From an uncultured Clostridium sp. (GTDB taxonomy: Bacteria > Bacillota > Clostridia > TANB77 > CAG-508), in NCBI GenBank assembly GCA_950059165.1, contig CATLUC010000054.1:1-10804 (forward strand): a DNA stretch of 10,804 bases, in the 5' to 3' direction. Made by a program: the position numbers and the translations under genes. The notes under the pieces were generated by a model. It saw nothing but the letters and a program-made list of their open reading frames with translations. It did not search any database and was not told the DNA's origin. Below, in pieces: positions 1-6,680 of this stretch; the first letter of the stretch is position 1, and each line of letters starts with the position of its first letter.

Positions 1-104
1 TCACTTATTCAATTTTTATTTATTTTGTTTCACATCAATTGTAACACTACATTTTAAAACTTTTAATGTCATTTAATTTCATAGCTATCCGTAGTATTAA
101 TGTG

Positions 105-133
105 TTCAACATTTTTAGGCGAGTTGTTATACT
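105..133 (+). promoter_or_regulatory. Candidate promoter of the Xre-type regulator
   Basis: An extended -10 (TGT before TATACT at 128-133) lies 17 bp from a weak -35 (TTCAAC at 105-110). It sits about 35 bp before the start codon at 168. The -10 is good and the -35 is poor, so an activator or reliance on the extended -10 is possible. This is inference from motif match only. Confidence 0.4.
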
Positions 134-167
134 AATAGTAATATTTTGGATTGTGTGGGGGTAGAAA

Positions 168-507
168 ATGAGTTCTATTTCAAAGTCTGATATTGATAAA
201 AATATTGGTAAAATCTTAAGGGATTTTCGTATCAAAAATAAGCTAACTCAAGAACAATTATCTGAAAAACTAGGTATTTCTTTGAAATATATTTCTAGAA
301 TTGAAAATGGAAATAATGGTGTTAAAACTCGGAACTTTGATTAATTATATGAACATTTTAGGAATTACTCCAAATACTATTTTTGCTTCTTTTATTTCTA
401 ATACTACTGCAGCTAAAAATATAGAAATTTCTAATAAAATAGCTTCTCTTCCTGATGAGAAAAAAGATTTTATAAATTCTATTATCGATTTATTAGAAAA
501 TTTATAA
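168..507 (+). CDS. Small Xre-family HTH regulator, read through one +1 frameshift at CGG
   Basis: This is a DNA-binding regulator of the Cro/CI (HTH_3) type. Starting at ATG 168, six bases after a GGGGG run, the zero frame gives an HTH fold at about residues 11-50, including TQEQLSEKLGIS and ISRIENGN. It then reaches GVKT, CGG, and stops at 342-344 after 58 residues. The family continuation (TLINYMNILGITPNTIF) lies in the +1 frame. Skipping C330 joins the two as GVKT-GTLINYMN and gives a 112-residue protein ending at 507, a normal length for a small HTH protein with a helical tail. Deleting one A of the AAAA run at 323-326 would also restore the frame, so this is the least sharply placed of the six shift sites. 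The target and role are unknown. It may regulate itself. If CGG is not shifted, the gene yields only a truncated HTH and would be a pseudogene. Confidence 0.72.
330..332 (+). other. +1 frameshift site 1: ACT-CGG-A in the HTH gene
   Basis: CGG is in frame as codon 55 (162 bases after the A of the start codon). Reading ACT, skipping C, then reading GGA restores the HTH family sequence. Without the shift, TAA follows four codons later. Confidence 0.65.
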
Positions 508-627
508 AAACAAAAGGAGCATGATTAAAAAATTATAACCTTTTAGATTATTTACATGCTCCGTCTTTGTTCGCTCGCCAATTTTACGAAGTAAAATTGT
601 GTGAAATATTGATGTTATAGAGGAGTC
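505..627 (-). ncRNA. Candidate small RNA formed by repeat copy 1
   Basis: A minus-strand promoter (TTTACC at 663-658, 18 bp, TATAAT at 639-634) would start a transcript near 627. This RNA would run through hairpin B (599-579) and then hairpin A (572-516). It would end at the U-rich tract opposite 515-506, giving about 120 nt and just touching the 3' end of the HTH gene in antisense. Promoter plus two stems plus terminator is the layout of an independent sRNA. No open reading frame of note is seen in it. It matches no RNA family that I recognise. Ends are estimated, and the second copy at 6579-6672 lacks an evident promoter. Confidence 0.4.
510..602. repeat. Two-hairpin repeat element, copy 1
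   Basis: This copy shares a 35-base identical block (538-572) and a 16-base block (510-525) with 6579-6672. Hairpin A pairs GGAGCATG (516-523) with CATGCTCC (555-562), extended by ACAAA/TTTGT. Hairpin B pairs CAATTTTAC (579-587) with GTAAAATTG (591-599). The element begins right after the HTH stop codon. On the minus strand hairpin A is followed by TTTTGTTTTT, which resembles an intrinsic terminator. Confidence 0.8.
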
Positions 628-633
628 TGTTTT

Positions 634-663
634 ATTATATCTTAATATTTATATATAGGTAAA
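634..663 (-). promoter_or_regulatory. Minus-strand promoter facing repeat copy 1
   Basis: TTTACC (-35, 663-658) and a consensus TATAAT (-10, 639-634) are separated by 18 bp. The promoter points toward the two-hairpin element and away from the aminopeptidase, so it is not that gene's promoter. Confidence 0.45.
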
Positions 664-685
664 TTTTTTCTTATTTAAAACAAAA

Positions 686-721
686 AAATCATTGAATTTA
701 CATATGTATTTTCAATGATTT
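686..721 (-). terminator. Rho-independent terminator of the aminopeptidase gene
   Basis: An 11-bp perfect stem (686-696 with 711-721) with a 14-base loop is followed on the minus strand by a seven-T run opposite 688-682. It lies about 90 bases after the aminopeptidase stop. A shorter T tract on the plus strand could make it bidirectional. Confidence 0.75.
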
Positions 722-811
722 TTATTACTATAATTTACGATAATAGGACTTTTTATATCTTAGTGTGCTTTATATAAAAATGTCGTAAAAGAAACGTCCC
801 CGACTTAGGCA

Positions 812-2209
812 TTATTCTTTCCAAAATGCCTTATATGTTTCATATGCTGAGTAGATATCATATTTGCTTGTTACTTCGTAAGGTGCATGCATACTAAGGA
901 CTGGAACTCCACAATCGATTACATCTGTACCTTTATTTGCTAAGATGTAAGCAATTGTTCCTCCTCCACCAATATCTACTTTTCCTAGTTCTGTTAATTG
1001 ATATTTGATATTGTTTTTTTCTAATACATTTCTTACCCATGCTACATATTCTGCATTAGCATCAGATGCTCCTGATTTTCCTCTTGCCCCTGTATATTTT
1101 ACAAGAGCAATTCCATTTCCTAAAAATCCTGCATTTGTTTTGTCTGAAACAGATGCATATATTGGGTCATATCCTGCATCTACGTCAGATGATAACATTT
1201 TTGAGAAACAAAATATTTTGTCTAATAGGTTTGGTCTGTTTACTTGTAGTTTATTTAAAATTTCTGAAATGAAGAAATCAAACATATGTGATTCCATTCC
1301 TGTGTTACCCATGCTTCCTATTTCTTCTTTGTCTGATAATATACAAACTGCTGTGTTTTTTACATTTTCTAATTCCATCATTGCTGTAAGTGATGTATAT
1401 GCACATACTTTATCATCTTGACCATATGCTGCTACCATACTTTCGTCAAAGCCTAGGCTTCTTGCTCTAAATGCTGGAACTAGCTCTATTTCACTACTTG
1501 TTAAGTCTACTTCTGTTATTCCATATTTTTGGTTTAGAATGTTTAAAATGTTTAGTTTTACTTTTTCTGTTACTTTTTTGTCTTGATATGGAATGCTTCC
1601 TATTAGTAGATTTAAGTCTTCTCCTTCAATTCCATTTTTTAATTTCTTTTCCATTTGTTCTTGTGCTAGATGTGGTAAAAGGTCAGTAATTGTAAATATT
1701 GGGTCATTCTCGTTTTCTCCTATATTTACTTCTATTTTTTCTCCATTTGTTTTTACTATTACTCCATGGATGCTAAGTGGTATTGTTGTCCATTGGTATT
1801 TTTTTATCCCACCATAGTAATGTGTTTTTAAATATGCCATTCCTGTATCTTCATATAATGGGTTTGGCTTTAGGTCTAGTCTTGGTGAGTCTACATGTGA
1901 CCCAATAATATGCATTCCATTTTCTATGCTTTCTTCTCCAATTATTGCTAAATACATACTTTTTTCTCTGTTTATAAAATATACTTTGTCCCCTGGTTTT
2001 AATGTTTCAAATTCTATAATGTCTTTAAAACCATTGCCGTCAGCTAATTTCCTTGCTTGCTTGATAAATTCTCTTTCTGTTTTTGCTTGGTTTAAAAAGT
2101 CCATATAGTTTTTAGATAAGTTAAATATTTTTTCTTTTTGGGCATCATCTGCACAATTCCATCCATTTTCTTTTTTGTTGAAAAGTTTTTCTTTTAGTTC
2201 TTCTCCCAT
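812..2209 (-). CDS. M18-family zinc aminopeptidase
   Basis: This is a cytoplasmic metallo-aminopeptidase that removes N-terminal residues (often acidic ones in family M18) from peptides, using two metal ions in a large oligomer. At 465 residues it is full length for the clostridial M18 group. Visible metal and catalytic positions include GSHVDSPRLD (H105, D107), the GQDD stretch (D265/D266), SDKEEIGS (E295/E296), SSDVDAGYDP (D342) and the C-terminal SMHAPYEV (H441). The Gly-rich VDIGGGGTIA precedes the last ligand. Start ATG 2209 follows AAAGGA with an 11-base spacing; an earlier ATG is out of frame. It is transcribed alone, with divergent gene 2358-3860 upstream and its own terminator downstream. 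Its one CGG triplet (2039-2037) spans a codon boundary (GAC-GGC), and the frame stays intact. Family assignment is secure; exact substrate preference is not. Confidence 0.93.
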   Translation of the reverse strand: MGEELKEKLFNKKENGWNCADDAQKEKIFNLSKNYMDFLNQAKTEREFIKQARKLADGNGFKDIIEFETLKPGDKVYFINREKSMYLAIIGEESIENGMHIIGSHVDSPRLDLKPNPLYEDTGMAYLKTHYYGGIKKYQWTTIPLSIHGVIVKTNGEKIEVNIGENENDPIFTITDLLPHLAQEQMEKKLKNGIEGEDLNLLIGSIPYQDKKVTEKVKLNILNILNQKYGITEVDLTSSEIELVPAFRARSLGFDESMVAAYGQDDKVCAYTSLTAMMELENVKNTAVCILSDKEEIGSMGNTGMESHMFDFFISEILNKLQVNRPNLLDKIFCFSKMLSSDVDAGYDPIYASVSDKTNAGFLGNGIALVKYTGARGKSGASDANAEYVAWVRNVLEKNNIKYQLTELGKVDIGGGGTIAYILANKGTDVIDCGVPVLSMHAPYEVTSKYDIYSAYETYKAFWKE

Positions 2210-2357
2210 GTTTTTATCATTCCTTTCTCTTGTTCTAAATACTTTCTTATTTTATCATACTAATATTTATTTTTCCAGTTTTTTTATAATTTATTCAAAA
2301 ATTGGTTATACTATAAATATTGATTACCCAATAATTATATAAGAAAGGACTTAAAAA

Positions 2358-3860
2358 ATGAATTCTTTGTGGTTAGATTCTGATTTTAAAAAGCCTGTTT
2401 TTCCTTCTCTTTCGGAAAATGTAGAGGCTGATGTTTGTGTTATAGGAGCTGGTATTTTTGGTATTACTTGTGCATATTATTTGAGCAATTTAGGTTTTAA
2501 AGTTGTTGTTCTTGAAAAAGATGATGTGGGTAGCAAAACTACTGGTCATACAACTGCTAAAATTACGAGCCAGCATAGTTTGTTTTACGATTACTTAGTT
2601 TCTTCTTATGGGAAAGGTTTTGCTAAAGATTACTTACAAGCAAATGAACAGGCTATTCAAAATATTAAAGATATCATAGATAAAGAGAAAATTAAATGTG
2701 ATTTTGAATATCAAAATAATTATGTTTATGCAACTAAAAAAACTGATTTACCAGCAATAAAAAAGGAGATTTCTAGTTTAGAGTCTATTGGTTTTCCTTG
2801 TGAGTTGGTAACAAAAACAGGTCTTCCTTTTGAAATTGCAGGAGCTGTTTGTTTTAAAAATCAGGCTCAATTTCATCCTTTAAAATATCTTTATGGTTTA
2901 ACTAAAAGCATAATTTCTCGTGGTGGCAAAATTTATACAGGTACTACTGCTACTAATTTAGAGCAAAATCTTGATTCTTCTTATACCGTTTTTGCTAACG
3001 ACTTTAAGGTTAAATGCAATTTTGTTATTGTTGCTAGTCATTACCCTTTTATCAATTTCCCTGGATTTTACTTTTTGAAGATGTATCAATCCACATCTTA
3101 TTTAATTGCTGTGGATACTAAAAAAACTCTTTTTAATGGTATGTATATTAGTTATAGTAATCCAATATTTTCTTTTAGAACTGCTAAATTTCAAGGGAAA
3201 AATTTGTTGCTAGTTGGTGGTGGAGAGCATAAAACTGGTCAGCCTTCTTGTTTTGAAGATACTTATGGTATTTTAGAAAAGGAAGCAAAAAAATTCTATC
3301 CTAGTTGTGAAGTGTTGTATCGTTGGAATACAAGGGATTGCATTTCTCTTGACAAATTGCCATATGTTGGTAGCTATTCTAATTATATGCCTAGGGTGTA
3401 TGTTGGTACAGGGTTTAAAAAATGGGGTATGACTTTGTCTAATGTTGCAAGTTCTATTGTTGTGGATAGCATTTGTGGCAAAGAAAATAAGTATGCTTAT
3501 TTGTTTAATCCTGCTCGTTTAAAGCCTATTAAAAATAGGGATGAAATGAAAAATATGTTGGTTCAATCCACAAATTCCTTGTTATTAGATAAGTTTAGAC
3601 CTGCTAATATGCCTTTTGATGAGGTTCAAAATAATTCTGGAAGTATTATTGATGTTAATGGCCAAAAGGTGGGTATATATAAAAGTTCTGATGGTAAAAT
3701 TTATGCTGTTAAGCCTTTTTGTACACATTTGGGCTGTCAACTTTCTTGGAATGATGTGGATAAAACTTGGGATTGCCCTTGCCATGGCTCTCGTTTTGAT
3801 TTTAAAGGCAAGAATTTATATGACCCTGCTTTTAAAGATTTGGAACGTTATGAATTATAG
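2358..3860 (+). CDS. FAD-dependent oxidoreductase with C-terminal Rieske [2Fe-2S] domain
   Basis: This is a DadA/glycine-oxidase-like flavoprotein fused to a Rieske domain, the architecture of Bacillus YhfW. The Rossmann FAD-binding motif GAGIFG is at residues 30-35, followed by VVVLEKDDVGSKTTGHTTAK, typical of the DAO superfamily. The C-terminal 80 or so residues form the Rieske domain, with ligands C455 and H457 (CTHLGC) and C473 and H476 (CPCHGS), plus the disulfide-type cysteines C460 and C475. At 500 residues it is full length. There is no signal peptide, so it is likely cytoplasmic. The start at 2358 follows AAAGGAC with suitable spacing. It presumably oxidises an amine or hydroxy substrate and passes electrons through the cluster. 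The substrate is unknown and the neighbours do not indicate one. Its single CGG triplet is out of frame (TCG-GAA), and the reading frame is intact. Confidence 0.92.
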   Translation: MNSLWLDSDFKKPVFPSLSENVEADVCVIGAGIFGITCAYYLSNLGFKVVVLEKDDVGSKTTGHTTAKITSQHSLFYDYLVSSYGKGFAKDYLQANEQAIQNIKDIIDKEKIKCDFEYQNNYVYATKKTDLPAIKKEISSLESIGFPCELVTKTGLPFEIAGAVCFKNQAQFHPLKYLYGLTKSIISRGGKIYTGTTATNLEQNLDSSYTVFANDFKVKCNFVIVASHYPFINFPGFYFLKMYQSTSYLIAVDTKKTLFNGMYISYSNPIFSFRTAKFQGKNLLLVGGGEHKTGQPSCFEDTYGILEKEAKKFYPSCEVLYRWNTRDCISLDKLPYVGSYSNYMPRVYVGTGFKKWGMTLSNVASSIVVDSICGKENKYAYLFNPARLKPIKNRDEMKNMLVQSTNSLLLDKFRPANMPFDEVQNNSGSIIDVNGQKVGIYKSSDGKIYAVKPFCTHLGCQLSWNDVDKTWDCPCHGSRFDFKGKNLYDPAFKDLERYEL

Positions 3861-3889
3861 TTATGATTCATAGCTATTGTTCAAATAAC

Positions 3890-3919
3890 TAGACAAAACA
3901 GCATTTATAGTGTTATAAT
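3890..3919 (+). promoter_or_regulatory. Promoter of the small toxin-like gene
   Basis: TAGACA (3890-3895), an 18-bp spacer and TATAAT (3914-3919) with an extended TGT element form a strong sigma-A-type promoter. The expected start is near 3926, leaving a leader of about 44 nt. Confidence 0.7.
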
Positions 3920-3969
3920 GAACTAGCCTTTTGAAAGGTAATACTGGAGAAAGGAGGAGCATTCACACT

Positions 3970-4050
3970 ATGACAAAATATGATATTATCTTTTTGGTCA
4001 TTGTTTTGCTTTTGGGCAAACAGTGGGGCAAAGGGAATGGCAAAAGGTAG
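3970..4050 (+). CDS. 26-residue hydrophobic peptide, probable type I toxin
   Basis: A strong ribosome binding site (AAGGAGG, 3951-3957) lies 12 bases before ATG 3970. The peptide begins MTKYDIIFLVIVLLLG, a single membrane-spanning stretch, and ends in a basic, glycine-rich tail (KQWGKGNGKR). This layout matches the small Firmicute type I toxins (Fst, TxpA, BsrG, 'holin-like' peptides) in size and charge pattern, but I recognise no specific family. The gene has its own promoter and terminator and faces a convergent small RNA gene at 4100-4159. That RNA can pair with this gene's ribosome binding and start region, because both loci share the repeat GAGC(A)ATTCACACTAT (3957-3971 and 4132-4147). 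If real, excess peptide would act at the membrane and be kept silent by the RNA. The start of the peptide is secure; the toxin role is inferred. Confidence 0.65.
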   Translation: MTKYDIIFLVIVLLLGKQWGKGNGKR

Positions 4051-4059
4051 AAATACCAT

Positions 4060-4088
4060 GGGTGGCAAAGGTCAGCCACTCTTTTTTT
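4060..4088 (+). terminator. Terminator of the toxin-like gene
   Basis: GGGTGGC (4060-4066) pairs with GCCACTC (4075-4081, one G-U pair) around loop AAAGGTCA, followed by a seven-T run. The loop's GGTCA is complementary to the loop of the convergent RNA's terminator. Confidence 0.75.
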
Positions 4089-4099
4089 GTTTTTTATGT

Positions 4100-4159
4100 A
4101 AAAAAAATGAGATATGCGGTCAACATATCCCGAGCAATTCACACTATAAATTGCTAGCT
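4100..4159 (-). ncRNA. Convergent small RNA, probable antitoxin of the peptide gene
   Basis: The promoter TTGCAT-17-TATAAT on the minus strand (4194-4166) would start an RNA of about 60 nt near 4159. It has two stems. The first (4155-4149 with 4139-4133, 7 bp) presents the loop UAUAGUGUG. The second (4129-4124 with 4116-4111) presents loop UUGACCG and is followed by UCA and eight U, an intrinsic terminator. The first stem-loop can form about 15 base pairs with one bulge to the toxin mRNA across 3957-3971, covering the end of the ribosome binding site and the A of the start codon. The second loop can kiss the toxin terminator loop through UGACC/GGUCA. Size and convergent layout resemble RNA II of the par/Fst locus. 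No protein is encoded. Transcript ends are estimated. Confidence 0.62.
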
Positions 4160-4165
4160 ATAAAC

Positions 4166-4194
4166 ATTATAGCATATACTTCTATTTTATGCAA
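4166..4194 (-). promoter_or_regulatory. Promoter of the convergent antitoxin RNA
   Basis: TTGCAT (-35, 4194-4189) and TATAAT (-10, 4171-4166) are separated by 17 bp on the minus strand. The promoter drives transcription toward the toxin-like gene. Confidence 0.65.
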
Positions 4195-4231
4195 GTATTT
4201 TTGATTTATTCAACTTTTTTGCTGTTTTTGC

Positions 4232-4260
4232 TTGACTTAGCCGATTTTTTTTGCTACAAT
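4232..4260 (+). promoter_or_regulatory. Promoter of a predicted small RNA
   Basis: TTGACT (4232-4237), exactly 17 bp, then TACAAT (4255-4260). No open reading frame follows, but a hairpin with a T-rich tail does at 4305-4350. Confidence 0.6.
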
Positions 4261-4266
4261 TTCTTT

Positions 4267-4350
4267 AATAATCATATATTTATATGTTTTATTTTTTGTT
4301 TATTGAACTAGATTTCTCCTTAACAAAGTAATCTAGTTCTATTTTTATTT
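4267..4350 (+). ncRNA. Predicted ~84-nt small RNA with an anti-Shine-Dalgarno loop
   Basis: Downstream of the 4232-4260 promoter the transcript is AU-rich and then folds into a 10-bp perfect stem, GAACTAGATT (4305-4314) with AATCTAGTTC (4330-4339). The 15-base loop contains TCTCCTT. The stem is followed by TATTTTTATTT, so it can act as the terminator. A pyrimidine-rich loop complementary to AAGGAGA is typical of Firmicute sRNAs that mask ribosome binding sites. The neighbouring toxin leader (AAGGAGG) could form at least six pairs with it, so it may be a second regulator of that gene, but many other mRNAs would also fit. It encodes no evident peptide and matches no RNA family known to me. Confidence 0.5.
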
Positions 4351-4418
4351 CTCTCTAGTATATTCAAATAGTGACTTTTTTTGAGACATTTTAGATCTGT
4401 CTTAAGAGTCTTATTTGG

Positions 4419-6551
4419 TTAAAATGCGCCCCCTCCTCCGGCCACTTCCACCACCGACCTGAGAAACCTCCTCCACCTGAGAAGCCTCCACCTCCTCCAC
4501 TTGAAAATCCGTCTGAACCACCACTATTTAACATTCCATTTATCATTTTTCCAGTTGTTTCTCCGTAACTTCTCATAAACCTTCTATCTAAGCTAGCATA
4601 AGTATAAAACCAATAATAGTCTGATGTAATAAAATCACTAAATACATCATTATTAATTAATTTAGTTAGGTCATCATCTAAGTGCAATCCATCAAGCCTT
4701 TTCATTATTTTGTCTGCCAAGCCAAAACTGACAGCATAACTTAAATACTGCTCCCACAACATAACTTGTTCTATATCTCTATCTTCCATAATTGAATAAT
4801 TTTCAATTTTGTCTTTTAAAGTGTTTAATTTGCTGTAATCTTCTATCATAATAGCATTGTTCTTTAACATTAAATTATCTGTTAAAATAAGTATTGTAGC
4901 GATGCAAACTAGAATTTCATCTGCAACAATATATTTTACAGGTGAAAAACAAGCAGTTAAAATGATTATTACTCCAAATAGTACTATTAAGCTTATTGTT
5001 GTTGTTACTACCTTTTGGCCACTTATACGTTGTACTGTTTTGTTGATTTTATGCCTTAATATGATTATTAGGTTAATTGGCAAGTATAATATCCCCATTA
5101 TTAAAGGCATAAAGGTTAGTATTATTATAAGAATTGCTTTTACATTAATTGCTTTTTCATAATATATGTTAAATCCATTAAACATTATGTGTTTAAATAT
5201 TACTACCAAACTTAAAACAAATAAAAATACATTAAATCCTCTTAAAATTAATGGCACTTTTGCTTGGTTTGCTCCTTTTTGTGCCAAGTTTTCTTCTACC
5301 ATTTGGTTTAATTGTTTGAATTTTACATTTGCATCAGCTTCTTTTGGCATTTCTTTTAATCTGTCATTTAAGATTACATTTTCTTTTTCGCTAAAAATCC
5401 AGTTGTATACGTATTTTTCGATTTCATCCATTTGGTTTTCTAGTTTAGGGTTTTTAGATATCATATATAAATAATTATCTTTACTAAGACTGTTTTGAAA
5501 CTCTAATTTTATTATTTTTTTGTTTATTAGACCTAAGATAACTGCTATAATGTCTCTTGCAAGAATGGTTCTGCTCCCTTGAATACAACCTGCAAGCATA
5601 GGGTTGTATTTTTTAAATAGTTCCTCTTCTTCTATATTTGCTACTTTATATTTTTTATCCTTTTCAAAAATCCACATTAGTATAAGCCAATAGATAAATA
5701 AACAAATAGCAAAAATAATGATTTTCTTTGTAAATGCATTTTTTTCTTCTTTGTTTTCTATTATTGCTTTTTCATCTTGGTATATAAGTTCTTTTGCATC
5801 TATGTTTGTTAGTTTTGTAGAATTTTCGATATTGCTTTTGTCAAATAAAACTCTTGCTGCTACATATTGTCCTATTTTGATGTTTTGAACTTGGAATTTT
5901 GCATGGCTATTGCTAATTATTCTAGATTGTCCGATTATATGGTCCATGTCCCCAAATTTCTATCTTTTCTGTATTTTGTGGTATGTAAATGTCTATATTA
6001 AGTTTTTTTATTGTGGCTTCCCAAGCTCCTCCAATAAAGTTATAATATAATTCTCCTATGTCATTGTGTTTTACACATAAATCGCTTATAGTATAGTCTA
6101 TTTTAAAAGTTTTAGTTGTGTCATTTGATGGTGAAAATATTTTTATGTTTTTTAGACCTTTTTCATTTGCAGTTGTGTAAACATTTTTGTGTCCATTTAT
6201 TGCAAATTGTACTTCATTAAATGGTGTTTTTGTTCCATTTTTTATGGTTGAAACTTCATTTATTGTTATATCTTTTCCGTTGTATAAATTGTCATTTATT
6301 TTGTTACCTTTGACAGCCTTTTGGGCTTCGATATCTTCTAGTTGATATGGAATGTTTATATAAATTCCATTATAGCTCCCATTAAAGTTATATGTGATTT
6401 TTTGCTCTATTTTTACAGAACCATCTTTGTTTACAGTTGCTTGTATGTCCATATCTTCTATTTCATAACTTTTAGCTTGTACTTTATTTTGCCCTAAAAA
6501 AATTGCTGTGATTGCTATAAATAATAGTATTATTGTTAAAACTTTCTTCAT
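4419..6551 (-). CDS. DUF2207 membrane protein, read through three +1 frameshifts at CGG
   Basis: This is a predicted membrane protein of the DUF2207 family, whose function is unknown. Start ATG 6551 follows AAAGGGG. Residues 1-27 form a signal peptide (MKKVLTIILLFIAITAIF, with a likely cut after VQA). The extracellular domain of about 180 residues follows, ending in the family motif W-HGPYN-G. Membrane segments lie at about 276-295, with several more between about 430 and 560. A cytoplasmic region and a Ser/Gly-rich tail close the protein. The zero frame stops at 5924-5922 just after GPYN-CGG; skipping the C at 5933 joins GPYN to GQSRIISNSHAKFQVQN exactly as the family expects. Near the C-terminus, CGG at 4456-4454 and at 4440-4438 must each lose their C to give the usual poly-Gly tail ending GGGGGAF and stop 4421-4419. 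With these three shifts the gene is 710 codons including stop. Without them it would be two fragments with an aberrant tail. Copy 2 of the repeat lies in its leader. Confidence 0.82.
4438..4440 (-). other. +1 frameshift site 4: GGC-CGG-A in the DUF2207 Gly-rich tail
   Basis: After the shift at 4456, the ribosome reads GGT GGT GGA AGT GGC and meets an in-frame CGG. Skipping its C (position 4440) gives GGA GGA GGG GGC GCA TTT TAA, the family-typical tail and stop. The extra C could equally be the last C of GGC. Confidence 0.72.
4454..4456 (-). other. +1 frameshift site 3: GGT-CGG-T in the DUF2207 Gly-rich tail
   Basis: CGG is in frame 1476 bases after the previous shift point. Skipping the C at 4456 continues the glycine run. 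Without it the frame reads RWWKWPEEGAHFNQ, which is unlike any DUF2207 tail. Confidence 0.72.
5931..5933 (-). other. +1 frameshift site 2: AAT-CGG-A in DUF2207
   Basis: CGG is codon 207 of the gene (618 bases after the start). The zero frame ends two codons later at TAG. Skipping the C at 5933 gives HGPYN-GQSRIIS, where Gly at this position is common in the family. Confidence 0.8.
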
Positions 6552-6578
6552 TTGTTTTTCCCCTTTCTTTAAACGAGA

Positions 6579-6672
6579 ACAAAAGGAGCATGATAAAATT
6601 TTTTGACCTTTTAGATTATTTACATGCTCCGTCTTTGTTCTAAGTGCCAAATTTGCTTTAGTAAATTTGTGT
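6579..6672. repeat. Two-hairpin repeat element, copy 2
   Basis: The 35-base block at 6606-6640 is identical to 538-572. Hairpin A pairs GGAGCATG (6585-6592) with CATGCTCC (6623-6630) and is extended by GAACAAA/TTTGTTC. Hairpin B pairs CAAATTTGC (6648-6656) with GTAAATTTG (6661-6669). Compared with copy 1, hairpin B carries a compensatory T-A to A-T swap and one A-T to G-T change, so pairing is kept while sequence drifts. Read on the minus strand the element fills the gap between the glycosylase stop and the DUF2207 ribosome binding site. Hairpin A followed by TTTTGTT resembles a terminator or attenuator there. Confidence 0.8.
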
Positions 6673-6680
6673 ACAATGTC

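Noticed and set aside
47..235. 62-codon minus-strand reading frame opposite the HTH gene start
   Set aside because: It overlaps the HTH promoter and start in antisense, has no ribosome binding site and no family character.
1005..1421. 138-codon plus-strand frame inside the aminopeptidase gene
   Set aside because: It is the antisense shadow of a well-conserved M18 gene; the protein has no recognisable domain.
3980..4204. 74-codon plus-strand frame overlapping the toxin-like gene
   Set aside because: It has no suitable ribosome binding site and crosses the terminator at 4060-4088 and the antisense RNA gene. The 26-codon frame at 3970 has a strong ribosome binding site and a membrane-peptide pattern.
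4391..5947. DUF2207 as two separate genes, 6551-5922 and 5947-4391
   Set aside because: The second part would start in the middle of a conserved domain with no ribosome binding site and end in a non-family tail. The joined reading restores both junctions.
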